Source: Bacteroidota bacterium (GTDB taxonomy: Bacteria; Bacteroidota; Bacteroidia; Flavobacteriales; Weeksellaceae). Taken from it: 58,890 nucleotides of DNA. The stretch spans positions 1 through 58,890 of the forward strand of contig JAEWIE010000024.1 in assembly GCA_023387375.1 (NCBI GenBank). Direction: 5' to 3'. Below the pieces are notes generated by a model, which saw only the letters and a program-made list of their open reading frames with translations, was not told where the DNA came from and did no database searches. Position numbers and translations under genes: made by a program. Of the stretch, positions 16,810-25,276 are shown piece by piece; the stretch's first letter is position 1; every line of letters begins with the position of its first letter.

Positions 16810-18339
16810 ATGAAAAATGGTATTCTTATTCTGGATTTTGGAAGCCAGTACAATCAGTTAATTGGACGTCGAATCCGGGAGATGGAAGTGTATTCCGAAA
16901 TTATCCCTTACTATACACCCCTTGAAACGATTCTTGAGAAGAAGCCTGTGGGAATTATCCTATCAGGAGGCCCTAGTTCCGTAAACTCTCCTGAGGCGCA
17001 TTTGATTGACAAAGCGCTTTTTGACGCGGGTATTCCAATTCTTGGAATTTGCTACGGTATGCAGCTTACCACGCATCTACTAGGAGGAAAAGTAAGCAAA
17101 GGAGAGAAAGCGGAATACGGCAAAAGCGAATTTGAAATCATTCGAAGCAGCCCCCTTTTCACAGGCATATCAAGACGATCCACCGTTTGGATGAGCCACT
17201 TCGATGAGGTCGAAGAGGTTCCTGAAGGATTTGAGATTTCAGGGCGTAGTGGAGTGATCGCTGCCATGGCAAACGAAAAGAAAAACATTTTTGCAATTCA
17301 ATTCCATCCCGAAGTAACCCATACAGAGGAAGGAGCAAGAATGCTTGAGAACTTTGTATTTAATATCTGCAAAGCGAAACAAAATTGGAAACTTACAGGC
17401 TATATTGATCGTACCATTGAGGACATTAAGCAAAAAGTAGGAGATCAGAAAGTAATTTTAGGTCTTTCGGGAGGAGTAGACTCCTCTGTAGCCGCAGTCC
17501 TTATTCACAAGGCCATTGGAGATCAACTTCAATGTATTTTTGTGGATACGGGTCTATTAAGACTGGACGAAGGGAAAAAGGTTATGGAGAACTACGGATC
17601 TCATTTTCAAATGAAAATCGATATGGTAGATGCATCTGAGCGTTTTTTATCGAAGCTAGAAGGCATCTCGGATCCGGAAACCAAGAGAAAGATTATTGGA
17701 AATGAGTTTGTAGCAGTGTTTGATGAAGAGGCGAAAAAATTTGAAGGCGCGAGCTTCCTTGCGCAAGGAACCATTTATCCCGATGTAATCGAAAGTCAGT
17801 CTGTCAAAGGACCTTCTTCCGTCATCAAGTCTCACCATAATGTAGGAGGACTTCCTGAAGAAATGAATTTGCAGCTTTTAGAACCGCTTCGTGAGCTCTT
17901 TAAGGACGAGGTAAGAAAAGTAGGAGAGGAGCTTGGTATTCCGCATCATCTTGTGTATCGTCACCCGTTTCCAGGACCTGGTTTAGGAATTCGGATTTTA
18001 GGAGCTGTGGACAAAGAGAAGGTTTCGATCTTGCAAAAAGCAGACGATATCTTTATTGAAGAACTATACAAAGCAGATCTCTACGAGAAAGTATCCCAAG
18101 CCTTTGTCGTGCTTCTACCCGTGAAGTCTGTAGGTGTCATGGGAGACGAAAGAACTTATGAATATACGGCGGTGGTTCGTTCGGCAAATACGATTGATTT
18201 TATGACGGCTACCTTTAGTAAGCTCCCTTGGGACTTTTTAGAGAAGGTTTCCAACCGAATCATAAACGAAGTAAAAGGAATTAACCGCATTGCGTATGAC
18301 ATCTCAAGCAAACCGCCTGCAACCATTGAATGGGAGTAA
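16810..18339 (+). CDS. guaA: GMP synthase (glutamine-hydrolysing)
   Basis: 509 residues. GuaA converts XMP to GMP using glutamine and ATP. The class I glutaminase domain (about 1-190) has Cys81 in GICYGMQL and His166/Glu168 in FHPEV. The ATP pyrophosphatase domain begins with the P-loop LGLSGGVDSSVAA (about 218-230), and the C-terminal dimerisation domain ends in KPPATIEWE. Length is normal. It follows purD after a hairpin and closes the cluster with a strong terminator, so it may be read from the purine promoter and from a local one. Linking IMP-forming genes with guaA biases flow toward guanine nucleotides. Confidence 0.97.
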   Translation: MKNGILILDFGSQYNQLIGRRIREMEVYSEIIPYYTPLETILEKKPVGIILSGGPSSVNSPEAHLIDKALFDAGIPILGICYGMQLTTHLLGGKVSKGEKAEYGKSEFEIIRSSPLFTGISRRSTVWMSHFDEVEEVPEGFEISGRSGVIAAMANEKKNIFAIQFHPEVTHTEEGARMLENFVFNICKAKQNWKLTGYIDRTIEDIKQKVGDQKVILGLSGGVDSSVAAVLIHKAIGDQLQCIFVDTGLLRLDEGKKVMENYGSHFQMKIDMVDASERFLSKLEGISDPETKRKIIGNEFVAVFDEEAKKFEGASFLAQGTIYPDVIESQSVKGPSSVIKSHHNVGGLPEEMNLQLLEPLRELFKDEVRKVGEELGIPHHLVYRHPFPGPGLGIRILGAVDKEKVSILQKADDIFIEELYKADLYEKVSQAFVVLLPVKSVGVMGDERTYEYTAVVRSANTIDFMTATFSKLPWDFLEKVSNRIINEVKGINRIAYDISSKPPATIEWE

Positions 18340-18366
18340 TTCTGAAACAATATTTTAAAATTAAAT

Positions 18367-18402
18367 AAATCCTTTGAAAATTTTCAAAGGATTTGTTTTT
18401 TT
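18367..18402. terminator. Rho-independent terminator after guaA
   Basis: AAATCCTTTGAAAA and TTTTCAAAGGATTT form a perfect 14-bp inverted repeat with almost no loop, followed by G and seven Ts. Confidence 0.88.
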
Positions 18403-18469
18403 GTCCTAATAAAGGTGTTTTAAGGCGGGTTTGGTATCAAAATTGAAACCTTGATTTGAAACGAAATAG

Positions 18470-19408
18470 ATGAATCATAAGAAGAAACTTTTTGCATTGA
18501 TGGCCCTTGTTTTTTCGCTAGGTGTCCTTATGATCGGTTGCAAAAAGAAGACGAAAGAACTACCCAAGACAGAGCCTAAGAAAGAGGTTACTTCCCCGAA
18601 GAAGAAGAAAGAAAAGGAATTAATGAGCTATACGAGTTTCATCTTTCCAAAATCGAAGCATTCTCGGGATTCTGCGATGGCCTTTTTCACCGACACCTAT
18701 GATAAGTCTGAGCAGCATACTATCCTTGCCTTAAACCGACTCGATTTGAAAAACAAATGGAGAGCCGATTCGCTTATTATTCCTAAAAGTATAGAGACTG
18801 ATTTTCTAAAGTATACACCCTTTCCTCTGGAAGTAGAACTTCTTCAAGATGTAGATAAAATTGCTCTGTTTTCTTATCCATTAATGGCCTACGCCCTATA
18901 TGAACACGGCAAACTAGTGAAATGGGGCCCTTCGAGTATGGGAACCAAAAAGGCGCCCACCAAAAAAGGACTTATGTTTACCAACTGGAAGAAAGAAGTA
19001 GCCATAAGTACGGTGGATTCAAGCTGGAAGCTGCGTTGGAATTTCAATATCCACAATACCCTTGGAATTGGATGGCATCAGTACGACCTTCCAGGTTTCC
19101 ATGCCTCACATTCATGCCTTCGTTTGTTAGAAGAAGATGCCAAATGGATGTACTCATGGGCCGATATGTGGGTGATTACCCCTGATGGATCAAAGGTTGT
19201 AGCAAACGGTACGCCTGTGATTGTGTATGGCGAGACAGATTACAAGACTAGACCTTGGCTAGAATTAGTTAAGGATCCCGCATCAAATGAAGTTTCTGAA
19301 AAAGAATTAGCCGATGAAATTTCTCCTTTTTTGGAGGATATTCTTTCCTCTCAAGAGAATCGACTCAAAGTAAGAGCCGAGAGAGAAGCCAGAAAAAAAG
19401 AGTCCTAG
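18470..19408 (+). CDS. L,D-transpeptidase (YkuD) family lipoprotein
   Basis: 312 residues with a lipoprotein signal ending LMIGC (Cys24). KKK follows the cysteine, lacking the acidic surface-export signal, so periplasmic anchoring is likely. A Lys/Glu-rich linker (25-50) leads to the catalytic domain. YkuD enzymes cross-link peptidoglycan or attach proteins to it. The active site reads HASHSCLRLL with Cys216 and His214; the usual SHGC is SHSC here. Upstream WHQYDLPGFH supplies the spaced histidine. A charged helix (about 275-312, KVRAEREARKKE) closes the protein. Class call is solid, exact reaction unknown. Confidence 0.85.
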   Translation: MNHKKKLFALMALVFSLGVLMIGCKKKTKELPKTEPKKEVTSPKKKKEKELMSYTSFIFPKSKHSRDSAMAFFTDTYDKSEQHTILALNRLDLKNKWRADSLIIPKSIETDFLKYTPFPLEVELLQDVDKIALFSYPLMAYALYEHGKLVKWGPSSMGTKKAPTKKGLMFTNWKKEVAISTVDSSWKLRWNFNIHNTLGIGWHQYDLPGFHASHSCLRLLEEDAKWMYSWADMWVITPDGSKVVANGTPVIVYGETDYKTRPWLELVKDPASNEVSEKELADEISPFLEDILSSQENRLKVRAEREARKKES

Positions 19409-19428
19409 GCTTCTGTGCATTAGCCTTC

Positions 19429-20760
19429 TTATTCTTTATAAGGAATAGGGTCTTCCAAGTAGAAAAAGAAGCTATGGATTTGGCCCTTTCGCTCGATTTC
19501 AAAGGTGAGTTTTCGACCCGCTTGAGATTTTAAAACCTCAAGGATTTGGTTGAGAGTGTAAGTACTTGCTTTCCTTCCATTAATAGTACGAATTTTATCT
19601 CCTTTTCGAAGTCCTGCCATGTAGGCTGGAGAACCCGGGCGAGATCCTGCAATCGAATACTCAGGTAGTAAAACAAAGCGATACTGAAACGCTGTGGGCG
19701 CGGTATAAACCCTATCTCCCTCCGTAGTTGAGTATGACTTTTTTTGGCTTTCTACTTGAACTAGATCCTGTCCCCAAGACATACCATCATGCCTAATGTC
19801 AAGTCCACTCATGTTAAAATGGAAAGGATCGGAGAAGAATTTGTTTTTCTTGAGCGATAGCTTTTTCTCTGGGTAATTAAAGATGAGAGTAAAGCGACGA
19901 AGTGTTTCGTTTCCAATGGATCCTTTTCTGCCAGGAACCAAATTTAGGTGTTGTATGGAGAACTCATCGGGCATCGCAGTAAGAGGGTAAGGGAGTTCAA
20001 AACCTGCCAAAACTAAGCGGTGAATGCGACTTCGTTTTCCATAAATGTCTCCGCTAAATCCTCTACCTAAAAAATCATCGATGTTTGGGCGGTTGTATTC
20101 AAAGCCAGGGATGACACTTGGAAAAAGCCAGAGTGCATCACTGTTTCCTAAATCAATCAGCATTTTTGAATCCGTAAGCTTACGGATTTGTTCTATACCT
20201 GCCATCACATAAGGCTTGTTAAGCTCAAGACTTAAATCTAAGTGCGCGTATCTTCGACTCAGTTTTGGAGGATGGCTGGGATCGTAAAGCGTTATTTTTT
20301 TTCTTGTGTAATCGATTTTTACCACATGGTCTTTGAAGAATTGATAACCAATAATTCCATTGACAGGGATGCCTACATGAGACGAGAAATTGAAATCTTC
20401 GTTTAGAATTAAGTACAGCATATGCCCCCGGTCCACTAGGTTTTCTCCGATTTCTAATCTGTTGTTTACTGCGAGTAGACCTTCGATTTGGACTTTGTCT
20501 CCAAGACCTGAAAACCGCATTTTTTCGACCTGATTAAAATCCACTTCTTTGTTTTCTAGACTAAACAAAAGCGTTTCGTTGACGCCCGAATCGAGTAGGA
20601 ACGTGAGCTCCACGCCGTTCACCGTGACGGGAATGAAAATAAGGTTGTTAATATGTTGAAAGGGGATTACGACTTTGGATTTTCCTCCCATGAGCTGAAA
20701 ATGACTCTGTGAATACAAAGCGCTAAAAAGAAGTAGAAAAAGTAATCGAACCCATTTCAT
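19429..20760 (-). CDS. Secreted retropepsin-like aspartyl protease with C-terminal PDZ domain
   Basis: 443 residues with a signal peptide ending near LYSQS. The N-terminal half is a retropepsin-like domain: IPVTVNGVELTFLLDSGVNETL carries Asp57 in DSG where the family usually has DTG. A second half-motif, MLIDLGNSDALW, follows near 200. The C-terminal PDZ domain (about 365-440) shows SPAYMAGLRKGDKIRTINGRKAS. Such two-domain proteins are common in Bacteroidota, and their substrates are mostly unknown. It lies downstream of ahcY on the same strand but behind ahcY's terminator, so it probably has its own promoter. Protease activity is plausible, not proven. Confidence 0.82.
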   Translation of the reverse strand: MKWVRLLFLLLFSALYSQSHFQLMGGKSKVVIPFQHINNLIFIPVTVNGVELTFLLDSGVNETLLFSLENKEVDFNQVEKMRFSGLGDKVQIEGLLAVNNRLEIGENLVDRGHMLYLILNEDFNFSSHVGIPVNGIIGYQFFKDHVVKIDYTRKKITLYDPSHPPKLSRRYAHLDLSLELNKPYVMAGIEQIRKLTDSKMLIDLGNSDALWLFPSVIPGFEYNRPNIDDFLGRGFSGDIYGKRSRIHRLVLAGFELPYPLTAMPDEFSIQHLNLVPGRKGSIGNETLRRFTLIFNYPEKKLSLKKNKFFSDPFHFNMSGLDIRHDGMSWGQDLVQVESQKKSYSTTEGDRVYTAPTAFQYRFVLLPEYSIAGSRPGSPAYMAGLRKGDKIRTINGRKASTYTLNQILEVLKSQAGRKLTFEIERKGQIHSFFFYLEDPIPYKE

Positions 20761-20885
20761 TCAATGAAATTACAAAAAAATTCCAAAGAAAGGTGAGTTT
20801 TTCGTAGTATTAACTTAGATCGAAAGTGTGGGTTGAGAAGAAAGTTCGCCTCCCATAAAGGCTCCCGCTTATTTTCAGAGGGAAT

Positions 20886-20918
20886 AAAAAAAAGCGATTC
20901 CCCAAAAGAAATCGCTTT
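20886..20918 (-). terminator. Rho-independent terminator after ahcY
   Basis: On the minus strand AAAGCGATT and AATCGCTTT pair around a short loop and run into a T tract. It separates ahcY from the protease gene. Confidence 0.85.
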
Positions 20919-20950
20919 GTTATAAGAGCTAAAAAACTCCCTTTTTTATC

Positions 20951-22264
20951 TTAGTAACGGTAGTAATCCGGTTTGAATGGACCCTCTACGTTTACACCGA
21001 TGTAATCGGCCTGTTTTTGACTTAAAGTCTCAAGTTCTACTCCTAGTTTTTCTAAGTGAAGTGCTGCTACTTTTTCATCAAGATGCTTAGGAAGCATGTA
21101 AACTTCGTTTTCATAACGATCGCTATGCAGCCAAAGCTCGATTTGAGCAAGAGTTTGGTTGGTGAATGAATTACTCATTACAAAACTTGGGTGCCCTGTG
21201 GCGCATCCTAAGTTAACCAAACGACCCTCTGCTAATAAAATAAGCTCGGTTCCATCAATGTTGTAAATATCAACTTGAGGTTTTACGGTTGTTTTTGTGT
21301 GACCGTAGTTTTTGTTTAACCAAGCCATGTCTAATTCATTGTCGAAGTGACCAATGTTACACACGATTGTTTTGTCTTTCATCGCTCTAAAGTGCTCTTC
21401 ACGAACGATGTTGAAGTTTCCTGTCGTCGTAATTACTATGTCTGCAATAGGAGCCACGGTCTCAAGTCTTTTCACTTCGTATCCATCCATAGCCGCTTGA
21501 AGCGCGCAAATGGGATCGATTTCAGTAACGGTAACAATAGATCCCGCTCCACGGAAAGAGGCTGCAGTTCCTTTTCCTACGTCTCCGTAACCGCACACCA
21601 CAACTCGTTTTCCCGCAAGCATCACGTCTGTAGCTCTACGAATCGCATCTACTGCAGATTCTCTACATCCGTATTTGTTGTCAAATTTGGATTTGGTAAC
21701 CGAATCGTTTACGTTAATGGCAGGCATGACAAGCGTTCCATTTTTCATTCTCTCGTAGAGCCTATGAACACCAGTGGTAGTTTCTTCAGAAAGTCCTTTG
21801 ATTCCTTTAGCAAGCTCTGGATACTGATCAAAAACCATGTTGGTTAAATCTCCTCCGTCGTCCAAAATAAGGTTTAAAGGTTTGCGCTCTTCTCCAAAGA
21901 AAAGAGTCTGCTCAATACACCAGTTGAACTCTTCCTCGCTTAGGCCTTTCCAAGCGTAAACCGGAATTCCAGCCGCTGCAATGGCTGCTGCTGCGTGGTC
22001 TTGGGTGGAGAAGATATTACAAGAAGACCAAGTGACTTCCGCTCCTAAAGCGACTAGGGTTTCAATTAAAACCGCAGTTTGGATGGTCATGTGAAGGCAA
22101 CCTGCGATGCGGGCCCCTTTTAAGGGCTGCTGCTCCCCGTATTCCTTACGAAGAGCCATTAGTCCTGGCATCTCTGCTTCGGCTAGTTGTATTTCTTTGC
22201 GACCCCACTCTGCGAGGGAGATGTCCTTCACTTTGTAAGGCACGTATTTCGTTTCGGTACTCAT
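20951..22264 (-). CDS. ahcY: Adenosylhomocysteinase (SAH hydrolase)
   Basis: 437 residues from the ATG at 22264; a start seven codons upstream lies upstream of the predicted transcription start and is rejected. The enzyme splits S-adenosylhomocysteine to adenosine and homocysteine with bound NAD, recycling the methyl cycle. Family signatures: GCLHMTIQTAVLIETL (about 55-70), the NAD-binding VVCGYGDVGKGTA (about 208-220) and GHFDNELDM. The C-terminus ends FKPDYYRY with the conserved Lys-Tyr pair. Complete. A consensus promoter lies directly upstream and overlaps the start of the divergent phosphopantetheinyl transferase gene. Confidence 0.97.
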   Translation of the reverse strand: MSTETKYVPYKVKDISLAEWGRKEIQLAEAEMPGLMALRKEYGEQQPLKGARIAGCLHMTIQTAVLIETLVALGAEVTWSSCNIFSTQDHAAAAIAAAGIPVYAWKGLSEEEFNWCIEQTLFFGEERKPLNLILDDGGDLTNMVFDQYPELAKGIKGLSEETTTGVHRLYERMKNGTLVMPAINVNDSVTKSKFDNKYGCRESAVDAIRRATDVMLAGKRVVVCGYGDVGKGTAASFRGAGSIVTVTEIDPICALQAAMDGYEVKRLETVAPIADIVITTTGNFNIVREEHFRAMKDKTIVCNIGHFDNELDMAWLNKNYGHTKTTVKPQVDIYNIDGTELILLAEGRLVNLGCATGHPSFVMSNSFTNQTLAQIELWLHSDRYENEVYMLPKHLDEKVAALHLEKLGVELETLSQKQADYIGVNVEGPFKPDYYRY

Positions 22265-22282
22265 TATCTCGAATATTTTTTG

Positions 22283-22312
22283 CAAATTTACGAACTAAAT
22301 CTCGCTCCGCAA
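22283..22312 (-). promoter_or_regulatory. Consensus Bacteroidota promoter of ahcY
   Basis: Minus strand: TTG (22310-22312), exactly 19 bases, then TAAATTTG (22283-22290). Both boxes match the Bacteroidota housekeeping consensus. The predicted start lies about ten bases before the ATG. The -33 box ends 3 bases before the start codon of the opposing gene. Confidence 0.8.
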
Positions 22313-22315
22313 AAT

Positions 22316-22975
22316 ATGCCATTTTATCAGGATTTCACCACCCAAGATTCACAGATCCTTTTCTGGAAGTACGATTCTGGGGACCTTTTCGATCTTCCAA
22401 AGCTTTTAGGGAAAGAAACCCAGGAGGAGGTGGAGAATTACCATCCGAAGAAAAAATTGGAATACCTAATGGTAAGGCAGATGCTAAAACAAAGTTATCC
22501 GGAGCACAAGATTTTATACAAAAGTATAGGGCAGCCTTATCTGGATCCAAAAGATGCTTTTGTTTCGATCACGCATTCTTTTCCTTTTGCGGCCCTCGCG
22601 ATCTCACAGAGTAGAGTCGGCATTGATATTGAGAAAATTATGCCTAAGATAAAACGAATAGAGCATAAGTTTTTGCATGATTCGGAGATTTCCTGGACAA
22701 GAGGAGAGTCTGAGGTGGAGTTTTTAACCGTCATTTGGGTCATTAAGGAGGCGCTTTACAAGCTGCATCCCTCTAAATATTGGTCTTTAAAGAAATACTA
22801 CCGGGTCGAACCGTTCTGTCTTGAGGATTTGTCTAGTATCAAGTGCGAAGTCTTTGATACGCATTTTAAAGATTCGTACGTGGCTAAAGTGCAACAAATA
22901 GAAGATTATTATTTTGCAATTATTGAAGAACATCACAAGCTGAATTTTCCGTTAAAACCCAATGCTCTGTTTTAA
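22316..22975 (+). CDS. 4'-phosphopantetheinyl transferase (Sfp/AcpT type)
   Basis: 219 residues from the ATG at 22316; the longer frame runs back into ahcY on the other strand and is rejected. These enzymes move phosphopantetheine from CoA to carrier proteins. The substrate and magnesium motifs are present: VSITHS (83-88), VGIDIEKI with Asp104 and Glu106, and WVIKEALYK with Lys144 and Glu145. It is divergent from ahcY with only 51 bases between the starts, and its last codons overlap those of the convergent FUSC gene. It may be the cell's general acyl-carrier-protein activating enzyme; no synthase cluster is nearby to suggest a specialised one. Confidence 0.9.
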   Translation: MPFYQDFTTQDSQILFWKYDSGDLFDLPKLLGKETQEEVENYHPKKKLEYLMVRQMLKQSYPEHKILYKSIGQPYLDPKDAFVSITHSFPFAALAISQSRVGIDIEKIMPKIKRIEHKFLHDSEISWTRGESEVEFLTVIWVIKEALYKLHPSKYWSLKKYYRVEPFCLEDLSSIKCEVFDTHFKDSYVAKVQQIEDYYFAIIEEHHKLNFPLKPNALF

Positions 22976-25212
22976 TCGATTTTCATGTATTTTTCAATCG
23001 TTTTCCTTTGTTCACGCGCCACATCAAAAATAAGCTCTAGTATTTCTTGAACACTGGTTAACTTGGTTAGGTACGATATTTTTTGAGGGTCTCTCAAATT
23101 GTAAAATTCATTTTCCTGGATTTCCGTTTGTCTTTTTTCGAGTAAAGGTTTTACGGAATCACGAGGTTTGAGATCATGAACAGGGGTCGGTGCCTCGGCT
23201 AAATTATCCCCTTTCAAAAGCCACTGCGTCATTTCGAGTTCAAAAGAGATTCGTTTGAGCCAATTTTCAAAATCAATTTCAGGGAATTGAGGTTGTTCCT
23301 GCGCATACTGGGCTAATGAAGCCGTATAAGCCGTAAATAGATGCGAAGTGTTAACAAACTGATGCACTTTTTGAAGTTTGTACTGCTCTTTCTTAGGATC
23401 GGAAAGCATGCGCTGAAAATTATCCGAGAGATTCGCCAGGTCAATCATCGCCTCTTTTCTCCTTAGTTTATAGAGCTGAATATCGGTCTGTCCATTTTCT
23501 AAGATATCCACTACTTTTTCGAAATAGGCTTTGTTGGAACGACTTAGTTTTTTCATGAGATCTAAATTCTGCGTATGCTCCCAAAGAGGAAGCACAAAAT
23601 AAGAAACCACAAAAACGATAAGCGCCCCAATAGCCGTATCCAAAATACGGTCTTTGAAGATGCCATTGACATTTCCAGGATTTAAAAAATTAAAGGCAAT
23701 AAAGATGTACACCGTCATAAAGAATACGGCCCAGGAGTATTTTCCTTTGAGTAGAGCAAAGCATAAAATCATGCAACCTAGCATGACGGCAAGCAGAACA
23801 CCAGGAGAGACCACAAACTGAAGAAGGACATACGCCGTAATGGCCCCGAGAATGGTGCCATACAATCGTCGAAGATTTCGATGTTTTGTGGCGCTATAGG
23901 CAGGACGCATAATAGCCAGGATCGTAATTAAAATCCAGTAGGAATGCCCTATGCCTAAAAACGAAAATTGAGAGACCAAATACCCAATGACCAGTGCCAC
24001 TGTGAGACGAATTGAATGACGAAAGTGCGCCGATTCTAAAGAGAGGTTATCCCTTAGAATGCTCAGTTTTAAAGGCGCTTCTTTCGGAACAAATTTATCT
24101 AAATCGAGTCCTGAAGAAAGGCTCTTTGCAATTTTTGTGTCTTGTTCTAACACCCTATAAATGGCTTTGATTTGGTCTTTTAATTCTGTGAGTCGCTTTA
24201 GAATGAGACGAAGCGCCATGAACTGAGAGAGATTCTGCGCCGTTAACTGGTGGTTTCGTAGCTCGAAATAGGCGTTGTATAACAGATCATGTTCGTGCTC
24301 AATGTTATGGATCGGATGGGTTTTAATCCCACTTTGAAGCGCTAGTCCGATGTTAGTGATTTCCTCCGAAAGCCCCATCAAATAATGACGAATGTAAGGA
24401 AGGATGTTTTGATCGTGGAACTGCTTTTGGATCTTCTCGTAGTTTTGGTCCGTCGTGAAGAGCTTTTCGTAGAGATCGATCGAATTTAAAAAAAGAAGCA
24501 TGAGCACCCGGCTTGTGGTGGTGGATTCATTCACTAGGGTCCGCGTCTTAAACACAAGCTCCCGAGTTTCTTCCTGCAAATTCTTGATTTCAATTTGTTT
24601 GCTGATCACCTCACGATAGAGAGTTGTATAGTCGGGAAGAGGAAGGTAGAATTTAGAGCGAATTTGAAGGTACTCTGCTAGTTGCAAATAGTTTTCCCCA
24701 ATCATTTGCTCGGCGAGCTTGTAAGGCTGCAGTTTGCTCATTACAAGGAAAACGAGCACGAACCATAAACTACCTAAGGTGTAAATTAAGATGCTTTTCA
24801 GAAGGTTATCCCCAATGAGATGCCCATCGAGGAAGATGGAGAGCACCACAAGGGACAAACTCCCAATGGCCATTAATCGCTGTCCATAGATGCCTACAAG
24901 AGAGAAGATAAGACTAAGGACAATGATTCCGACAAGCGCAAGGGAGGGATGGCTCTTAAAGAGGGAGGCCAGTAAGGCGGCCACACTAAAGGCTAAAACG
25001 GCTAGAATAAGAGAGTTTCGTCGACGAATGAAAGGACCGGGTTGGTCTGCAAAACCAATGAAACTCGTAGCAAGTGGAAATAAAAAGTACTCTTTTAAAA
25101 GACCAAAGTAAGCAAGAACAAGGCTAGGAATTAAAATAGCAAGCGCCATTCGTGTCCCTGCGTAGAGGTATTGAGAGAATAAAAACTTCTGTATTTGCGC
25201 CTTGTAATTCAC
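22972..25212 (-). CDS. FUSC (YccS/YhfK-like) family inner-membrane protein
   Basis: 746 residues. It has the duplicated layout of the family: a first membrane block (about 20-160), a long helical soluble region (about 165-390), a second membrane block (about 395-550, starting RHSIRLTVALVIGYLV), and a C-terminal cytosolic tail. The second block contains HRNLRRLYGTILGAITAYVLL, a conserved FUSC motif. Characterised relatives export aromatic acids or are of unknown function. It is 64 bases downstream of a carboxylate-amine ligase/amidotransferase/ATP-grasp trio on the same strand and could export that pathway's product (inference). Its stop overlaps that of the opposing phosphopantetheinyl transferase gene. 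Confidence 0.85.
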   Translation of the reverse strand: MNYKAQIQKFLFSQYLYAGTRMALAILIPSLVLAYFGLLKEYFLFPLATSFIGFADQPGPFIRRRNSLILAVLAFSVAALLASLFKSHPSLALVGIIVLSLIFSLVGIYGQRLMAIGSLSLVVLSIFLDGHLIGDNLLKSILIYTLGSLWFVLVFLVMSKLQPYKLAEQMIGENYLQLAEYLQIRSKFYLPLPDYTTLYREVISKQIEIKNLQEETRELVFKTRTLVNESTTTSRVLMLLFLNSIDLYEKLFTTDQNYEKIQKQFHDQNILPYIRHYLMGLSEEITNIGLALQSGIKTHPIHNIEHEHDLLYNAYFELRNHQLTAQNLSQFMALRLILKRLTELKDQIKAIYRVLEQDTKIAKSLSSGLDLDKFVPKEAPLKLSILRDNLSLESAHFRHSIRLTVALVIGYLVSQFSFLGIGHSYWILITILAIMRPAYSATKHRNLRRLYGTILGAITAYVLLQFVVSPGVLLAVMLGCMILCFALLKGKYSWAVFFMTVYIFIAFNFLNPGNVNGIFKDRILDTAIGALIVFVVSYFVLPLWEHTQNLDLMKKLSRSNKAYFEKVVDILENGQTDIQLYKLRRKEAMIDLANLSDNFQRMLSDPKKEQYKLQKVHQFVNTSHLFTAYTASLAQYAQEQPQFPEIDFENWLKRISFELEMTQWLLKGDNLAEAPTPVHDLKPRDSVKPLLEKRQTEIQENEFYNLRDPQKISYLTKLTSVQEILELIFDVAREQRKTIEKYMKID

Positions 25213-25276
25213 TAGGGCAAATTAAGGATAATTTAGCCTAAATGAAAGTCTCTTGAACGCTTTTTTTAAAAGCTCG

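Noticed and set aside
22187..22315. 43-residue extension of the phosphopantetheinyl transferase
   Set aside because: It would run antisense through the first codons of ahcY and its promoter, and it has no similarity to the family start.
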